A stretch of 64,000 nt of DNA from Marinobacter nitratireducens (GTDB lineage Bacteria; Pseudomonadota; Gammaproteobacteria; Pseudomonadales; Oleiphilaceae). The translations under genes were made by a program, and so were the position numbers. This document shows positions 40,785 through 51,070 of the stretch, in pieces; position 1 is the stretch's first letter, and every line of letters starts with the position of its first letter. Location: contig NZ_ANIE01000007.1 in assembly GCF_000708045.1 (NCBI RefSeq), positions 1-64,000 of the forward strand, in the 5' to 3' direction. The notes under the pieces are model-generated. The model was not told the origin of the DNA and searched no databases. It was given only the letters and a program-made list of their open reading frames with translations.

Positions 40785-42332
40785 ATGACCGCGACGCGAA
40801 AGCCGACTGCACTGATTATTCTGGATGGCTGGGGACACCGTGACCCGGCTGACGACAACGCCATCAGCAATGCCAACACCCCGTTCTGGGACAAGCTTTG
40901 GCAAAACCAGCCGAAAACCCTGATCAATACGTCTGGCATGTTCGTTGGCCTGCCCCAGGGTCAGATGGGCAATTCCGAAGTGGGTCACATGAACCTCGGG
41001 GCTGGCCGGGTGGTCTATCAAAGCCTGACCCGGATCGATAAGGATCTCGAGGACGGCGCATTTCAGAAGAACGACGTCCTGTGCAACGCGATCGACAAAG
41101 CCGTCTCCGGCGGTCGAGCTGTTCACCTGATGGGACTGCTGTCGCCTGGCGGCGTGCACAGCCACGAAGACCACATTCTCGCAGCCGCTGAAATGGCCGC
41201 CGCCCGTGGAGCCAAAGAAGTCTATATCCATGCATTCCTCGATGGTCGCGACATGCCTCCCCGCAGTGCTTCACCGTCGCTGGAAAAAGCTTCCGCGAAG
41301 ATGAAAAGCCTGGGCGTGGGCCGGGTTGCCTCCATCGTCGGTCGCTACTATGCAATGGATCGCGACAATCGATGGGATCGAGTTGAAGCGGCATACAACC
41401 TTATGACCCAGGGCACGGCAGAATTTACCGCTGCCGACGCAGTGACTGGCCTTGAAGAAGCTTATGAGCGCGGCGAAAACGACGAGTTCGTCAAGCCAAC
41501 ACGAATCCGTGGCGCCGGAGAATCCGAAGCCACCATCAACGATGGCGACACGGTGCTGTTCATGAACTTCCGTGCCGACCGGGCCCGGGAAATGACCCGT
41601 ACCTTTGTCGAGAAGGACTTTGACGGCTTTGACCGCCTGAAACACCCGGAGCTGGCGGACTTCGTCATGCTTACCGAGTACGCGGCGGACATCAAGACCT
41701 CTTGCGCCTACCCGCCGGAGCAACTGGTCAATGGCCTGGGCGAATACATGGCCAACCAGGGCAAGACCCAACTGCGCATCGCCGAGACCGAGAAGTACGC
41801 TCACGTCACCTTCTTCTTCAATGGCGGTCTGGAAACGCCGTTCGAGAACGAAGACCGTATTCTGGTGCCCTCCCCCAAAGTCGCCACCTACGACTTGCAG
41901 CCGGAGATGAGCGCCCCAGAAGTGACCGACAAACTGGTTGAGGCAATCAAGAGCGGCAAGTACGACCTGGTGGTTTGCAACTATGCCAACGGCGACATGG
42001 TCGGCCACACCGGCAAGCTGGACGCTGCCATCAAGGCCGCCGAATGCCTCGATCAGTGCATAAAGCGCGTTGTTGAAGCACTGGACGAAGTCGGCGGTGA
42101 GGCCCTGATCACGGCTGATCACGGCAACTGCGAACAGATGACCGACCCCAACTCCGGCCAGGTGCATACCTCACACACCATCGGCCCTGTGCCCCTGGTA
42201 TACACCGGCCATCGCAACGTCTCCCTGCTGGACGACGGCGCCCTGAGCGATGTAGCTCCGACGCTGCTGGCGCTCATGGGTGTGGAACAGCCCAGCGAGA
42301 TGACCGGGCACAGCCTGGTCAAGATAAACTGA
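40785..42332 (+). CDS. gpmI: 2,3-bisphosphoglycerate-independent phosphoglycerate mutase
   Basis: 515 residues. Alkaline-phosphatase-like fold with two Mn ions: [10 protein letters not shown] (near 10-19), phosphorylated serine S64 in [13 protein letters not shown], and late metal ligands [12 protein letters not shown] (near 404-415) and [13 protein letters not shown] (near 443-455). Interconverts 3- and 2-phosphoglycerate. First gene of gpmI-envC-ctpA-yibQ, an order known in many gammaproteobacteria. Confidence 0.97.
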   Translation: MTATRKPTALIILDGWGHRDPADDNAISNANTPFWDKLWQNQPKTLINTSGMFVGLPQGQMGNSEVGHMNLGAGRVVYQSLTRIDKDLEDGAFQKNDVLCNAIDKAVSGGRAVHLMGLLSPGGVHSHEDHILAAAEMAAARGAKEVYIHAFLDGRDMPPRSASPSLEKASAKMKSLGVGRVASIVGRYYAMDRDNRWDRVEAAYNLMTQGTAEFTAADAVTGLEEAYERGENDEFVKPTRIRGAGESEATINDGDTVLFMNFRADRAREMTRTFVEKDFDGFDRLKHPELADFVMLTEYAADIKTSCAYPPEQLVNGLGEYMANQGKTQLRIAETEKYAHVTFFFNGGLETPFENEDRILVPSPKVATYDLQPEMSAPEVTDKLVEAIKSGKYDLVVCNYANGDMVGHTGKLDAAIKAAECLDQCIKRVVEALDEVGGEALITADHGNCEQMTDPNSGQVHTSHTIGPVPLVYTGHRNVSLLDDGALSDVAPTLLALMGVEQPSEMTGHSLVKIN

Positions 42333-42349
42333 TCGACAAGCCAGCCGTT

Positions 42350-43483
42350 TTGTTAAGACTACTGATCACTGCCGTGCTGGCCCTTTTCCTGGGGTCAGCA
42401 CCGGCAATGGCCGAAGACGTCACACCAGCCCAGATCGAAGACCTCAAGGAACGCATCGAGGACATTGACGACTGGCTGGCCGATGCCGAGGAAGACCGTT
42501 CCGACCTCGAGCGGCAGCTTGTCAGTACGGAGCGAAAAATCAGCCGCCTGACCCGTGAACGCCGCACGCTCCGGCAAAAGGCGTCGGATCAAAAGCAGCG
42601 GCTGTCAGCGTTGGAATCCGAAGAGCGGGAGCTGACTCGAACCCTCAATAACCAGCGCGAAGGCCTGAAACAGCAGATTCGGGCAGCCTGGATGGAAGGC
42701 GACGCCCCAGCCGTCAAAGTGCTCCTTAACGAAATCAATCCGGATCAGGTTGCCCGGACCATGACCTACTACGAGTATCTCAGCCGAGATACCGTCCAGC
42801 GCCTGGAAGCCTTCCGCGCCAGCCTGCAGAAACTGAAACAGACCAAAGCCAGCGTGCAGGCGACCCGGGTTGAGCTCGCCAACTCCGAGGCTCGCATTGC
42901 CGAACGACAGTCAGAACTCAAGGACTATCGCCAACAGCGCGAGCGGACTCTGGCGGCACTGAACGCCGATATCAACAACCGGAAAAGCGAACGCAACGAA
43001 CTGGAATCCGACCGCAAGCGCCTGCAGAAACTCCTCGACGAGGTGCAACAGGCCATCGCGAGCATTCCGGCACCGAATGAATCCCAGCCGTTTAAAAGCC
43101 TTCGAAAAAAACTTCCCTGGCCGGTTAAAGGCCGGGTGGTCAGCAGCTACGGCACCCCTTACGCCGACGGGAAACTCCGGCGCAGCGGCATACTCATCAA
43201 CACCAGTGAAGACGCGGAAGTCCGCGCCATTCACTACGGCCGGGTGGTTTTTGCCAACTGGCTGAGAGGGTTCGGACTGATCACGATTATTGATCACGGC
43301 GATGGCTACATGACACTCTATGGCCACAGCAGCAGCCTGTTCACCAGTCCCGGAGACTGGGTGGCGGCAGGCGAGGCCATTGCCCTGACGGGCCGCACCG
43401 GCGGCACCAACGATCCGGCGCTGTATTTCGAAGTCCGTCACAACGGCAAACCCGACAATCCGCGCCGGTGGCTCGCCAACTGA
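42350..43483 (+). CDS. envC: Murein hydrolase activator EnvC
   Basis: 377 residues from a TTG at 42350; no ATG or GTG in frame would include the signal peptide (LLITAVLALFLGSAPAMA), so TTG is the best choice although no strong ribosome site precedes it. Residues 25-240 are a long coiled coil. The C-terminal LytM domain keeps the fold but not the metal site: RRSGILINTSED where active M23 enzymes have HxGxD, as in E. coli EnvC, which activates amidases at the division site rather than cutting itself. Confidence 0.93.
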   Translation: MLRLLITAVLALFLGSAPAMAEDVTPAQIEDLKERIEDIDDWLADAEEDRSDLERQLVSTERKISRLTRERRTLRQKASDQKQRLSALESEERELTRTLNNQREGLKQQIRAAWMEGDAPAVKVLLNEINPDQVARTMTYYEYLSRDTVQRLEAFRASLQKLKQTKASVQATRVELANSEARIAERQSELKDYRQQRERTLAALNADINNRKSERNELESDRKRLQKLLDEVQQAIASIPAPNESQPFKSLRKKLPWPVKGRVVSSYGTPYADGKLRRSGILINTSEDAEVRAIHYGRVVFANWLRGFGLITIIDHGDGYMTLYGHSSSLFTSPGDWVAAGEAIALTGRTGGTNDPALYFEVRHNGKPDNPRRWLAN

Positions 43484-43573
43484 CGCGAGGGCTGACAAAA
43501 GACGGCCCGGGCGCCATACTGTCGGGAATAAGGGAAACCAGTCCAACTATTGGAATAAAAACGGGATAAGTGA

Positions 43574-44965
43574 ATGAAACGGGTCAGAAGTATTGCCAAC
43601 ACCTCACCGCTGCGCACCTTGATTCTTGCCACCTGTTTCGCCACCGCTCCCGGACTGGCTCTCGCCCAGGCTAACGAGGCAAACAGCAGACAGCTACAGG
43701 AAAGCCTACAGAACGGTGAGCAGGTAGAAATCACCCTGCCAGATCCGGAAAAGCAGCTGCCCCTGGATGACCTGCGCAAGTTCACGGAAGTCTTCAGCCG
43801 CATCAAGGACGCCTACGTCGAAGAGGTTGATGATACCCAGCTCCTGGAGAGTGCCATCAAAGGCATGCTTTCTGATCTCGACCCCCACTCCACTTACCTC
43901 GCCCCCAAGGACTATGAAGAGCTTGAGGAAAGCACGTCTGGCGAATTCGGCGGCCTCGGCATCGAGGTCGGTATGGAGAACGGCTTCGTCAAAGTCATTT
44001 CACCAATTGACGACACACCCGCCTCAAAAGCCGGCGTTCAGGCCGGCGACCTGATCATCAAACTGGATGAAAAGCCAGTCAAGGGCATGGGTCTTGAGGA
44101 AGCGGTCCAGCTCATGCGTGGAAAGCCCGGGACCATCCTGACCCTGACGATCATGCGTGAGGGCGAAACCGGCCCTATCGAAATCGATGTTGAGCGCGAT
44201 GTCATCAAGGTTACCAGCGTCAAGTCCCGGATGATCGATAACGGCTACGGCTACGTTCGTATTACCCAGTTCCAGGCCGATACCGGCGGCCAGTTCCGCC
44301 AGGCCCTGGACAAACTGGAAGACGAGCACGGCAGTGACCTGGACGGCCTGGTTATTGACCTGCGCAACAACCCGGGCGGCGTTCTTCAGGCCGCCGTCGA
44401 AACGGCTGACTCGTTGCTCGAAGAGGGTCTTATTGTCTATACCGAAGGGCGAATCCAGAGCTCACGCCTGCGTTTCAGCGCGAAGGCCGGTGACGTCATG
44501 GAAGGCACGCCCATTGTGGTGCTGATTAACGGGGGCTCCGCGTCCGCCTCCGAGATCCTCGCCGGGGCCCTGCAGGATCACCAGCGGGCTGTCATAATGG
44601 GCACTCAATCATTCGGCAAGGGCAGTGTCCAGACGGTTATTCCACTCGATGAAACCCATGCCATCAAGATGACCACCGCGCGTTACTACACGCCAAACGG
44701 CCGCTCCATCCAGGCAACAGGCATCGAGCCGGACATCCTCGTTCGCCCGGCCGAGCTGAAGGAAATCGACAGCCAGCCTTTCTTCACCGAAGCCGACCTG
44801 AGTGGCCACCTTGTGGGTCAAAACGAGAAGGATAAATCGGAGCGGGACGAAGGCCAGCAGTCGCAGGCTTCTGCAGCGGATCGGGATTTCCAGCTGCGCT
44901 CCGCTTTGAACCTGCTCAAGGGTTTGCGCATCCTCAACCAGAAAGGACAGGAAAGCGGCCAGTGA
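43574..44965 (+). CDS. ctpA: Carboxyl-terminal processing protease (S41A)
   Basis: 463 residues. Signal peptide ending ALA near 30, a PDZ domain (FGGLGIEVGMENGFVKVISP onward, in parts, near 118-195), and the S41 catalytic domain with S324 (GGSASASEIL), K349 (SFGKGSVQ) and Q353. A periplasmic protease that trims C-termini or degrades envelope proteins; in Pseudomonas CtpA acts on cell-wall cross-link hydrolases with a lipoprotein adaptor. Fits with the neighbouring envC. Confidence 0.94.
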   Translation: MKRVRSIANTSPLRTLILATCFATAPGLALAQANEANSRQLQESLQNGEQVEITLPDPEKQLPLDDLRKFTEVFSRIKDAYVEEVDDTQLLESAIKGMLSDLDPHSTYLAPKDYEELEESTSGEFGGLGIEVGMENGFVKVISPIDDTPASKAGVQAGDLIIKLDEKPVKGMGLEEAVQLMRGKPGTILTLTIMREGETGPIEIDVERDVIKVTSVKSRMIDNGYGYVRITQFQADTGGQFRQALDKLEDEHGSDLDGLVIDLRNNPGGVLQAAVETADSLLEEGLIVYTEGRIQSSRLRFSAKAGDVMEGTPIVVLINGGSASASEILAGALQDHQRAVIMGTQSFGKGSVQTVIPLDETHAIKMTTARYYTPNGRSIQATGIEPDILVRPAELKEIDSQPFFTEADLSGHLVGQNEKDKSERDEGQQSQASAADRDFQLRSALNLLKGLRILNQKGQESGQ

Positions 44966-45798
44966 GATTTGTTTTCCTGCTAGCAGCCCTACTGGCAACG
45001 CCAGTTGTAACTGCCGGACCTGACGTCAATACCAGTCGAGGGGTGCCCCCGACCATCGCCATCATCATCGATGACATGGGGCATAATCGTGTGGAGGGGG
45101 AACGCCTGATTGCGCTGGATCAGCCCCTGACCCTGGCCTTCCTGCCTTATCGACGGTTCACCCGCAGTCTTGCTGAACAGGCTCACCGCAACAACAAAGA
45201 GATAATGCTTCACGCACCCATGGCCAACACCCACAACTTTGGCCTGGGGCCTGGCGGCCTCACCAGTGACATGGGGCGCACCGACACCATTCAGACCCTG
45301 CGCCGGGCACTGCAATCCATCCCCCACGTCACCGGCGTAAACAACCACATGGGCAGCCTGCTAACCCAGCGCTTCGAGCCCATGGAATGGGTGATGTCCG
45401 AGCTGTACAACTACCCGCTCTATTTCGTTGATAGCCGTACAATTGCCAGCTCCATTGCAGCAGACGTTGCGCAGGCTTACCAGATCCCCACCATGACCCG
45501 GGACGTGTTCCTCGACCACCAACAGACCGAAGCGTTCGTGGATAAACAGTTCCGGCGCCTGATCAAACTCGCCCGGGAGAACGGCACGGCCATCGCGATC
45601 GGTCACCCGCATAAGGTAACGGTAGACTACCTCGAAAAGCACTTACCAGAGCTCGACAGGCAGGGCATTGGCATCGCGACCGTCAGCGGTATCTGGGCGC
45701 TCAGAAACAACAATCAGGAAATGTTTGTGGAAGGCGAAAAGCAGGCGATTACGCCCATGCTGGCCCGCACCCCCCAGGATTCAGCCCCTCATCCCTGA
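44962..45798 (+). CDS. yibQ: Divergent polysaccharide deacetylase (YibQ/DUF610)
   Basis: 278 residues from a GTG at 44962 that overlaps the ctpA stop by 4 bases. Signal peptide of about 18 residues. The catalytic-domain start IAIIIDDMGHN (near 29-39), LHAPMANTHNFGLG (near 75-88) and GVNNHMGSLLTQ (near 117-128) are the deacetylase family motifs. Periplasmic; substrate unknown. Ends the gpmI operon. Confidence 0.92.
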   Translation: MRFVFLLAALLATPVVTAGPDVNTSRGVPPTIAIIIDDMGHNRVEGERLIALDQPLTLAFLPYRRFTRSLAEQAHRNNKEIMLHAPMANTHNFGLGPGGLTSDMGRTDTIQTLRRALQSIPHVTGVNNHMGSLLTQRFEPMEWVMSELYNYPLYFVDSRTIASSIAADVAQAYQIPTMTRDVFLDHQQTEAFVDKQFRRLIKLARENGTAIAIGHPHKVTVDYLEKHLPELDRQGIGIATVSGIWALRNNNQEMFVEGEKQAITPMLARTPQDSAPHP

Positions 45799-45813
45799 GG
45801 GGCCTTCGCAGCC

Positions 45814-46563
45814 TCAGATATTGGCCATACCGCCATCCAGGAGCACACTCTCCCCCACCATGTAGGCGGAGTCATCACTCGCCATGTACAGGACCGTTTT
45901 CGCCACTTCATCGGCTTGGCCCAGGCGGGCGGCTGGCACCTTTGTCAGGAGCTGACCGGCCCACTCGGAAACCGCCTCCTCGGACATACCCAGCTTGCTG
46001 TAGATCGGGGTTTCGATCAGGCCAGGACTGATACAGTTAACACGGATACCACGGCCAGCAAATTCTGCTGACAGGGTTCGCGCGAGGGAACGGACCGCAG
46101 CCTTGGTCGCAGCGTAGACGCTCATGCCGGCAACTCCCTTCTCGATCAGGGTTGTCGAGGTGATCACCACGCTGGACGGATTTTTGAGAATCGGCAGAGC
46201 GCTCTGGATGGAGTAGATGACGCCTTTGAAGTTCACGTCGATCTGGTTGTTCATGTTGTCTTCGTTCACGTCGGAGAACGGCATTGGGCATGCAATACCG
46301 GCATTGGCAAACAGTACGTCGAGTTTGCCGAACTTGTCCTTGATCTGCTGAACGAGCCGAGCCATATCGTCCATTGAAGAAACATCGGCCTGGATCGCAA
46401 GCGCGCCATCACCGAGGCTCTCACCAGCACTCTTCACCCGCTCTTCGTTCTGCCCGGTAATCACCACGTTGGCCCCTTCGTCCAGAAAAAGCCGGGCGGT
46501 CGCGTAGCCAATGCCCGTTGTTCCACCAGTGATCAATGCGGTTTTGCCTGTCAGTTTGCTCAT
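45814..46563 (-). CDS. Short-chain dehydrogenase/reductase
   Basis: 249 residues from the ATG at 46563. Classical SDR: TGGTTGIGYATARLF (near 12-26), NAGIACP (near 86-92), catalytic Ser in VITSTTL (near 136-142) and YAATKAAV (near 151-158). The lack of a basic residue in the first loop after the glycine motif and ITGQNEERV suggests either cofactor. Substrate unknown. Divergent from a TetR regulator that probably controls it through the palindrome between them. Confidence 0.88.
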   Translation of the reverse strand: MSKLTGKTALITGGTTGIGYATARLFLDEGANVVITGQNEERVKSAGESLGDGALAIQADVSSMDDMARLVQQIKDKFGKLDVLFANAGIACPMPFSDVNEDNMNNQIDVNFKGVIYSIQSALPILKNPSSVVITSTTLIEKGVAGMSVYAATKAAVRSLARTLSAEFAGRGIRVNCISPGLIETPIYSKLGMSEEAVSEWAGQLLTKVPAARLGQADEVAKTVLYMASDDSAYMVGESVLLDGGMANI

Positions 46564-46632
46564 GTTCAAAATCCTTTTTTTGGTCATTGCATTAGACAGC
46601 CCCACTGGACTATCCCTAGTCGGCTCAATATT

Positions 46633-46648
46633 TGTACCGATCGGTACA
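46633..46648. promoter_or_regulatory. Perfect 16-bp palindrome between SDR and TetR genes
   Basis: TGTACCGATCGGTACA, centred about 64 bases before the regulator start and 77 before the SDR start. A typical TetR-family operator for a divergent pair. Confidence 0.8.
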
Positions 46649-46704
46649 TAATTTAGTGAGTGCTATACTTAGTGTCAATAAAACTGTTGAAACAGAGCGA
46701 GAAT

Positions 46705-47325
46705 ATGCCCTTGGAGCGAGGTAGACCCCGAAGCTTTGACGAAGACGCGGTGCTCGATGCCGCCCTCGACGTTTTCTGGAAACATGGATTCCAGAGCGCA
46801 TCGCTGAGTGAACTGACCAGAGCAACCAATCTTAGCAAGCCCAGCCTTTACAGCGCTTTCGGCGACAAGAAGTCGCTGTATCTGAAGGCTCTGAAGCAAT
46901 ACCTGAACAGGCTCGCAGGGAGCCATGGCGAAGCATTGAATGGTGAGAAAGACAGCAGGGAAGCCGTAGAGGCCTACCTTGGATCGATAGCCCGGATGCT
47001 CACCGATCCCGAGTTGCCGGGAGGCTGCTTCATCGTCACAGGCACTGCCGATATCGGCTGTACCATCGTACCGGAAGAAGTTGAAGACGCTCTCAGAGAG
47101 GCCTTAAAGGACAGCGAAGCAATGCTGAGGGAGCACCTGCATCAGGCCCAGCGCAAAGGAGATTTGCCGAAGAGCGCCAGCCCCGAGCATCTGGCAGCTC
47201 TGTTCTTTACCGTGATTGCAGGCATGGCCGTACAAGCCAAAAGTGGTGCCCGGGAAGACAAGCTAAAGGACATCATCAACACAGCCATGACCGCATGGCC
47301 TTGCAGTAAACCACCTGCAGCCTGA
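46705..47325 (+). CDS. TetR/AcrR family regulator
   Basis: 206 residues from the ATG at 46705. N-terminal helix-turn-helix: RGRPRSFDEDAVLDAALDVFW (in parts, near 5-25) and ASLSELTRATNLSKPSLYSAFGDKKSLY (in parts, near 33-60). The C-terminal domain has cysteines at GGCFIVTGTADIGC (near 107-120), a layout like the redox- or electrophile-sensing NemR/YxaF-type group. Likely represses itself and the divergent SDR gene. Confidence 0.9.
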   Translation: MPLERGRPRSFDEDAVLDAALDVFWKHGFQSASLSELTRATNLSKPSLYSAFGDKKSLYLKALKQYLNRLAGSHGEALNGEKDSREAVEAYLGSIARMLTDPELPGGCFIVTGTADIGCTIVPEEVEDALREALKDSEAMLREHLHQAQRKGDLPKSASPEHLAALFFTVIAGMAVQAKSGAREDKLKDIINTAMTAWPCSKPPAA

Positions 47326-47366
47326 CCCGAAGAGCTTAACGAATCAGGCTTGCAGATGGCTCCTGC

Positions 47367-47648
47367 TCAGTACTCCTGGAAGTAGCTACTGACCGGATCG
47401 GCCTTCAAATGACCCGCAATAAATTCCCAGTCGCCCGACTGGACAACCGAGTCAATGTGGCTCTGGTGCGCCTGTTGAGAATCCCAGGATTCCACCAGAG
47501 TAAAGACGGCCGGATTTTCCACGTCGTTGTAGACGGTAACCGAACTACAGCCATCAACTTGTGGCAGGCTCGATTTCACATCGGACATAATTCCCCGAAA
47601 GGAATCCAATTTCTCTTCCTTAACGTCAAAAGTGATGATCACGTTCAC
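47367..47648 (-). CDS. Antibiotic biosynthesis monooxygenase (ABM) domain protein
   Basis: 93 residues from a GTG at 47648, with GGGAGG 8 bases upstream. One ferredoxin-like ABM domain: ITFDVKEEKLDSFRGIM, VDGCSSVTVYND, and FTLVESWDSQQAHQSH. Such proteins are small quinol monooxygenases or similar and act as dimers. Possibly related to the quinone/electrophile theme of the adjacent TetR-SDR pair; inference only. Confidence 0.82.
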   Translation of the reverse strand: MNVIITFDVKEEKLDSFRGIMSDVKSSLPQVDGCSSVTVYNDVENPAVFTLVESWDSQQAHQSHIDSVVQSGDWEFIAGHLKADPVSSYFQEY

Positions 47649-47859
47649 CGGTTTTCCCTCCCGTCACTTTCCATGTAGTTTGGTTACGGGGCCATAGTGG
47701 CAAGCGCAAAACCGGCATGTAAACACCTTAAGGGTCAACCCGATACATTTATTTTCAAGCCTGAAAATATCCTTCTACTCTTGAGGAAAACGGACTATCC
47801 AGAGCCCTGGAATTGGCAGAATAATGGAGCAATCCTGATACCGGCATTGTCGGATCGAA

Positions 47860-47876
47860 TTTGATCTGCCATCAAA
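47860..47876. promoter_or_regulatory. Inverted repeat upstream of AraC-type regulator
   Basis: TTTGAT and ATCAAA separated by 5 bases, 35 bases before the start codon at 47911. Spacing of 5 rather than 4 argues against an ANR site; could be autoregulatory. Confidence 0.35.
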
Positions 47877-47910
47877 CATTTTAGCCATCGACACACGGAG
47901 GTGCTCGTCC

Positions 47911-48792
47911 ATGATCCTGGAGATAATTCCAAAAGCACTGTATTCGCGTCCTAACATCAGCCCTTTACTGATCGACGGACGCTCATCGGTGCTTCATAAA
48001 ACGCTGGGCGGAGATCTGGTGGGGAAGGAAATCTATATCTCGACACCGCTGATCGTCTACATCCTCAAAGGCAAGCAGATCATTGAGCGCTCAGATCTCG
48101 CCGCGACGACCATTCCTGAAAACCACCTACTCTTTCTTCCCAAAGACCTTTATCTGGTTTCCGACTATGTTCGTGACGGTTGGGGCGAGTTTGAAGCCAT
48201 CCTGTTCTTTCTGGACGAGCGAGTCATTGAGAAGTACCTACAAAGCAGTGCTGCGCACTACGATCAGCCCATAAGGTCCAGCACTCAGGTATTATTCACC
48301 ACACCCGCCACCCCCCAGATTCTCCGTTTCATCGATGCCCTAAAACAGGTTTATGGCGACGGTCACCAGAGCCACGACTTGCTGGAACTCAAACTGCTCG
48401 AACTCCTTCATTTGCTCGCTATTCAGGACGGAAAACGCAGTTTCCTGACAGCCCTGACCAAGTTCAACAAACCCAACGGCAAGCGCGACATTCGCAGCTT
48501 CATGGAGAAGCACTACACCAGTAACTTGAAGCTGGAGGATTATGCCCAACTGACCGGCCGCAGCCTGTCGACATTTATTCGTGACTTCAAGCAGGCATAC
48601 AAGGCAACGCCGAACCAGTGGATCATAGAGAAACGCCTGGAAAAGGCTCGCGAGCTGCTGACAGCAAAAAATCTGAGCGTGAGGGAAGTGGCCTCAGAAG
48701 TCGGCTACGACAACGTGTCGTACTTCATCAGGGCGTTCAAGAAAAAATATGGGGTGACACCGAAGCAGGAGCAAAGCCTGGGGATCGCCTAA
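47911..48792 (+). CDS. AraC family transcriptional regulator
   Basis: 293 residues from the ATG at 47911 (GGAGG 9 bases upstream). The N-terminal domain (1-175) resembles the ExsA-like cupin group rather than AraC sugar-binding domains ([17 protein letters not shown]). The C-terminal HTH pair is [19 protein letters not shown] (near 210-228) and [20 protein letters not shown] (near 258-277) followed by KKYGVTPKQ. Target unknown; convergent with hisF. Confidence 0.9.
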   Translation: MILEIIPKALYSRPNISPLLIDGRSSVLHKTLGGDLVGKEIYISTPLIVYILKGKQIIERSDLAATTIPENHLLFLPKDLYLVSDYVRDGWGEFEAILFFLDERVIEKYLQSSAAHYDQPIRSSTQVLFTTPATPQILRFIDALKQVYGDGHQSHDLLELKLLELLHLLAIQDGKRSFLTALTKFNKPNGKRDIRSFMEKHYTSNLKLEDYAQLTGRSLSTFIRDFKQAYKATPNQWIIEKRLEKARELLTAKNLSVREVASEVGYDNVSYFIRAFKKKYGVTPKQEQSLGIA

Positions 48793-48812
48793 TCCCCAGG
48801 AGGTACCGGAGG

Positions 48813-48838
48813 GAAGTCCGGCCTCAAAGCCGGACTTC
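48813..48838. other. Perfect hairpin at the hisF 3' end
   Basis: GAAGTCCGGC / GCCGGACTTC, 10-base arms and 6-base loop. It includes the last codons and stop of hisF. No T-run follows on either strand, so it is not a classic terminator; it may stabilise the mRNA end. Confidence 0.6.
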
Positions 48839-49597
48839 AATCCCCTGCTCCCGCATGGCTTCTTTCGCCTCGGGAATGGTGTGCTGGCCAAAGTGGAAGA
48901 TGGAGGCGGCCAGCACCGCATCGGCACCGCCCTTGGTAACGCCATCCGCCAGGTGCTGCAGTTCACCGACACCTCCGGAGGCGATCACCGGTACGGACAC
49001 GGCATCGCTGATCGCCCGGGTCAGCCCCAGGTCAAAACCAACCTTGGTACCGTCCCGATCCATGGAGGTCAGCAGCAACTCGCCTGCCCCCAGTTCAGTC
49101 ATCTTCTTCGCCCATTCGACCGCATCGAGGCCGGTGGGTTTACGACCGCCATGGGTAAAGATCTCCCAACGATCCGGCTCGCCTTCGCCGCTGACTTTCT
49201 TGGCGTCGATGGCCACCACAATGCACTGACTGCCGAATCGCTCGGCCGCCTCCCGCACAAATTCCGGGTTGAACACCGCGGCGGTATTGATGGACACCTT
49301 GTCGGCACCGGCGTTGAGCAGCTTGCGAATGTCCTCGACGGTACGCACACCGCCGCCGACGGTCAGCGGGATGAAGACTTCCGCCGCCATCCGTTCCACG
49401 GTTTCGTAGGTGGTGTCACGGCTTTCGTGACTGGCCGTGATGTCGAGGAAGGTAATCTCATCGGCACCCTGCTCGTTGTACTTGCGGGCCACTTCCACCG
49501 GATCACCGGCATCCCGGATGTCCACGAAGTTCACCCCTTTTACAACACGCCCCTTATCAACGTCGAGGCAGGGAATGATGCGTTTGGCCAGAGACAT
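48824..49597 (-). CDS. hisF: Imidazole glycerol phosphate synthase, cyclase subunit
   Basis: 257 residues, TIM barrel. [19 protein letters not shown] (near 6-24) holds the catalytic Asp, and the second, [16 protein letters not shown] (near 126-141), the other. With HisH it makes imidazole glycerol phosphate and AICAR. Last gene of hisB-hisH-hisA-hisF. Confidence 0.97.
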   Translation of the reverse strand: MSLAKRIIPCLDVDKGRVVKGVNFVDIRDAGDPVEVARKYNEQGADEITFLDITASHESRDTTYETVERMAAEVFIPLTVGGGVRTVEDIRKLLNAGADKVSINTAAVFNPEFVREAAERFGSQCIVVAIDAKKVSGEGEPDRWEIFTHGGRKPTGLDAVEWAKKMTELGAGELLLTSMDRDGTKVGFDLGLTRAISDAVSVPVIASGGVGELQHLADGVTKGGADAVLAASIFHFGQHTIPEAKEAMREQGIEVRL

Positions 49598-49630
49598 AGT
49601 TGTGAACTCCGCTGAATGAAATAAATCGAC

Positions 49631-50362
49631 TTACAGGCTGTCGCAGTAGGCCTGGGCCTCTGCCACATCCAGTGTGCCTTCGTAGATGGCGCGGCCGGTG
49701 ATAGCACCGAGGATGCCCTTGTCGGCTACTGTGGCCAGTCGCTTGAGGTCGTCCATGTTGGTGACACCGCCAGAGGCGATCACCGGGATGCCACCCGCTT
49801 CCGCCAGCGCGGCGGTCGCCTCAACGTTCACCCCCTGCATCATGCCGTCGCGGGCGATGTCGGTGTATACAATGGAGTCAACGCCATCGCTGGCGAAACG
49901 TCTGGCCAGATCGGTGGCCATCACTTCAGACACTTCCGCCCAACCATCAGTTGCAACACGGCCATCTTTGGCGTCCAGGCCAACAATGATGTGCCCCGGG
50001 AACTGCTTGCACATGTCGGTGACGAATTCCGGCTCCTTGACCGCCTTGGTACCGATGATCACCCACTGCACGCCAGCCTTGAGATAGGCCTCAATGGTTT
50101 CCGCCGAACGGATACCACCACCGATCTGGATCGGCAGGTCCGGGTAGCGCTTGGCAATGGCCTGCACAATCTCCCCGTTCACCGGCTCACCGGCAAAAGC
50201 GCCATTCAGATCCACCAGGTGCAGGCGACGGGCACCGGCTTCCACCCAACGAGTTGCCATATCCACCGGGTCATCTCCGAAAACGGTGGAATCATCCATC
50301 CGGCCCTGGCGCAAGCGTACACATTTGCCGTCTTTGAGGTCGATGGCAGGAATAATCAGCAT
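49631..50362 (-). CDS. hisA: ProFAR isomerase
   Basis: 243 residues, TIM barrel related to His[15 protein letters not shown] (near 4-17) and [14 protein letters not shown] (near 170-183) hold the two catalytic Asp. Amadori isomerisation in histidine synthesis. Lies between hisH (38 bases) and hisF (33 bases). Confidence 0.97.
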   Translation of the reverse strand: MLIIPAIDLKDGKCVRLRQGRMDDSTVFGDDPVDMATRWVEAGARRLHLVDLNGAFAGEPVNGEIVQAIAKRYPDLPIQIGGGIRSAETIEAYLKAGVQWVIIGTKAVKEPEFVTDMCKQFPGHIIVGLDAKDGRVATDGWAEVSEVMATDLARRFASDGVDSIVYTDIARDGMMQGVNVEATAALAEAGGIPVIASGGVTNMDDLKRLATVADKGILGAITGRAIYEGTLDVAEAQAYCDSL

Positions 50363-50400
50363 AAGACAGTGTCCGTGTTAATCGTTCAGATGCTCCGGCG

Positions 50401-51039
50401 TTACTTGCCGGACCAGTCAACAAAGTTTTTCAGGAGCTGCAGACCAGCCCGGGCACTTTTCTCCGGGTGGAACTGCACGGCAAAGATGTTATCCCGGGCG
50501 ACAGCCGCAGCCAGGTCCACGCCGTAATGGCAACGGCCGGCAATGTCGGCGTTGCCCTCGGCTTCCGCGTAGAAGCTGTGCACGAAGTAAAACCGGTCAC
50601 CGTCCGGGATGTTGTGCCACATGGGGTGATCAACGGTCTGGTATACCTCGTTCCAGCCCATGTGCGGGACTTTCAGACGCTCACCGTTCTCAACCAGATT
50701 ATCCCCGAAATAACGCACCTGGGAGGGGAACAGGTTAATGCAGTCCACACCGCCGTTTTCCTCGCTTCGGGACATCAATGCCTGCATACCGACGCAGATA
50801 CCGAGGAACGGGCGATCCCGGGAAACTTCCCGGACGAGCGTATCCACGCCAAGGCGACGGATTTCGTGCATGCAGTCGCGAATGGCGCCCACACCCGGAA
50901 GGATGACATGGTCTGCCTCGCGAATCTGGTCCGCATTGTCGGTAACCAGCACCCGGACGTCGGGTGCCACATGCTCTACCGCCTTGCGCGCCGAGTGCAG
51001 GTTACCCATGCCGTAGTCGATTATGGCAACGGTCTTCAT
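50401..51039 (-). CDS. hisH: Imidazole glycerol phosphate synthase, glutaminase subunit
   Basis: 212 residues, class I glutamine amidotransferase. Nucleophile Cys in [11 protein letters not shown] (near 82), and His/Glu in [10 protein letters not shown] (near 193-197). Supplies ammonia to HisF. Confidence 0.97.
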   Translation of the reverse strand: MKTVAIIDYGMGNLHSARKAVEHVAPDVRVLVTDNADQIREADHVILPGVGAIRDCMHEIRRLGVDTLVREVSRDRPFLGICVGMQALMSRSEENGGVDCINLFPSQVRYFGDNLVENGERLKVPHMGWNEVYQTVDHPMWHNIPDGDRFYFVHSFYAEAEGNADIAGRCHYGVDLAAAVARDNIFAVQFHPEKSARAGLQLLKNFVDWSGK

Positions 51040-51070
51040 AGTCTATCGCAGTGTCCTGTTGGCTAGCGGC

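Noticed and set aside
47860..47876. ANR box upstream of the AraC regulator
   Set aside because: Half-sites are separated by 5 rather than 4 bases, which ANR/FNR dimers do not tolerate.
48813..48838. Terminator for hisF or the convergent AraC gene
   Set aside because: Strong hairpin but no T-run on either strand and it includes hisF coding sequence.
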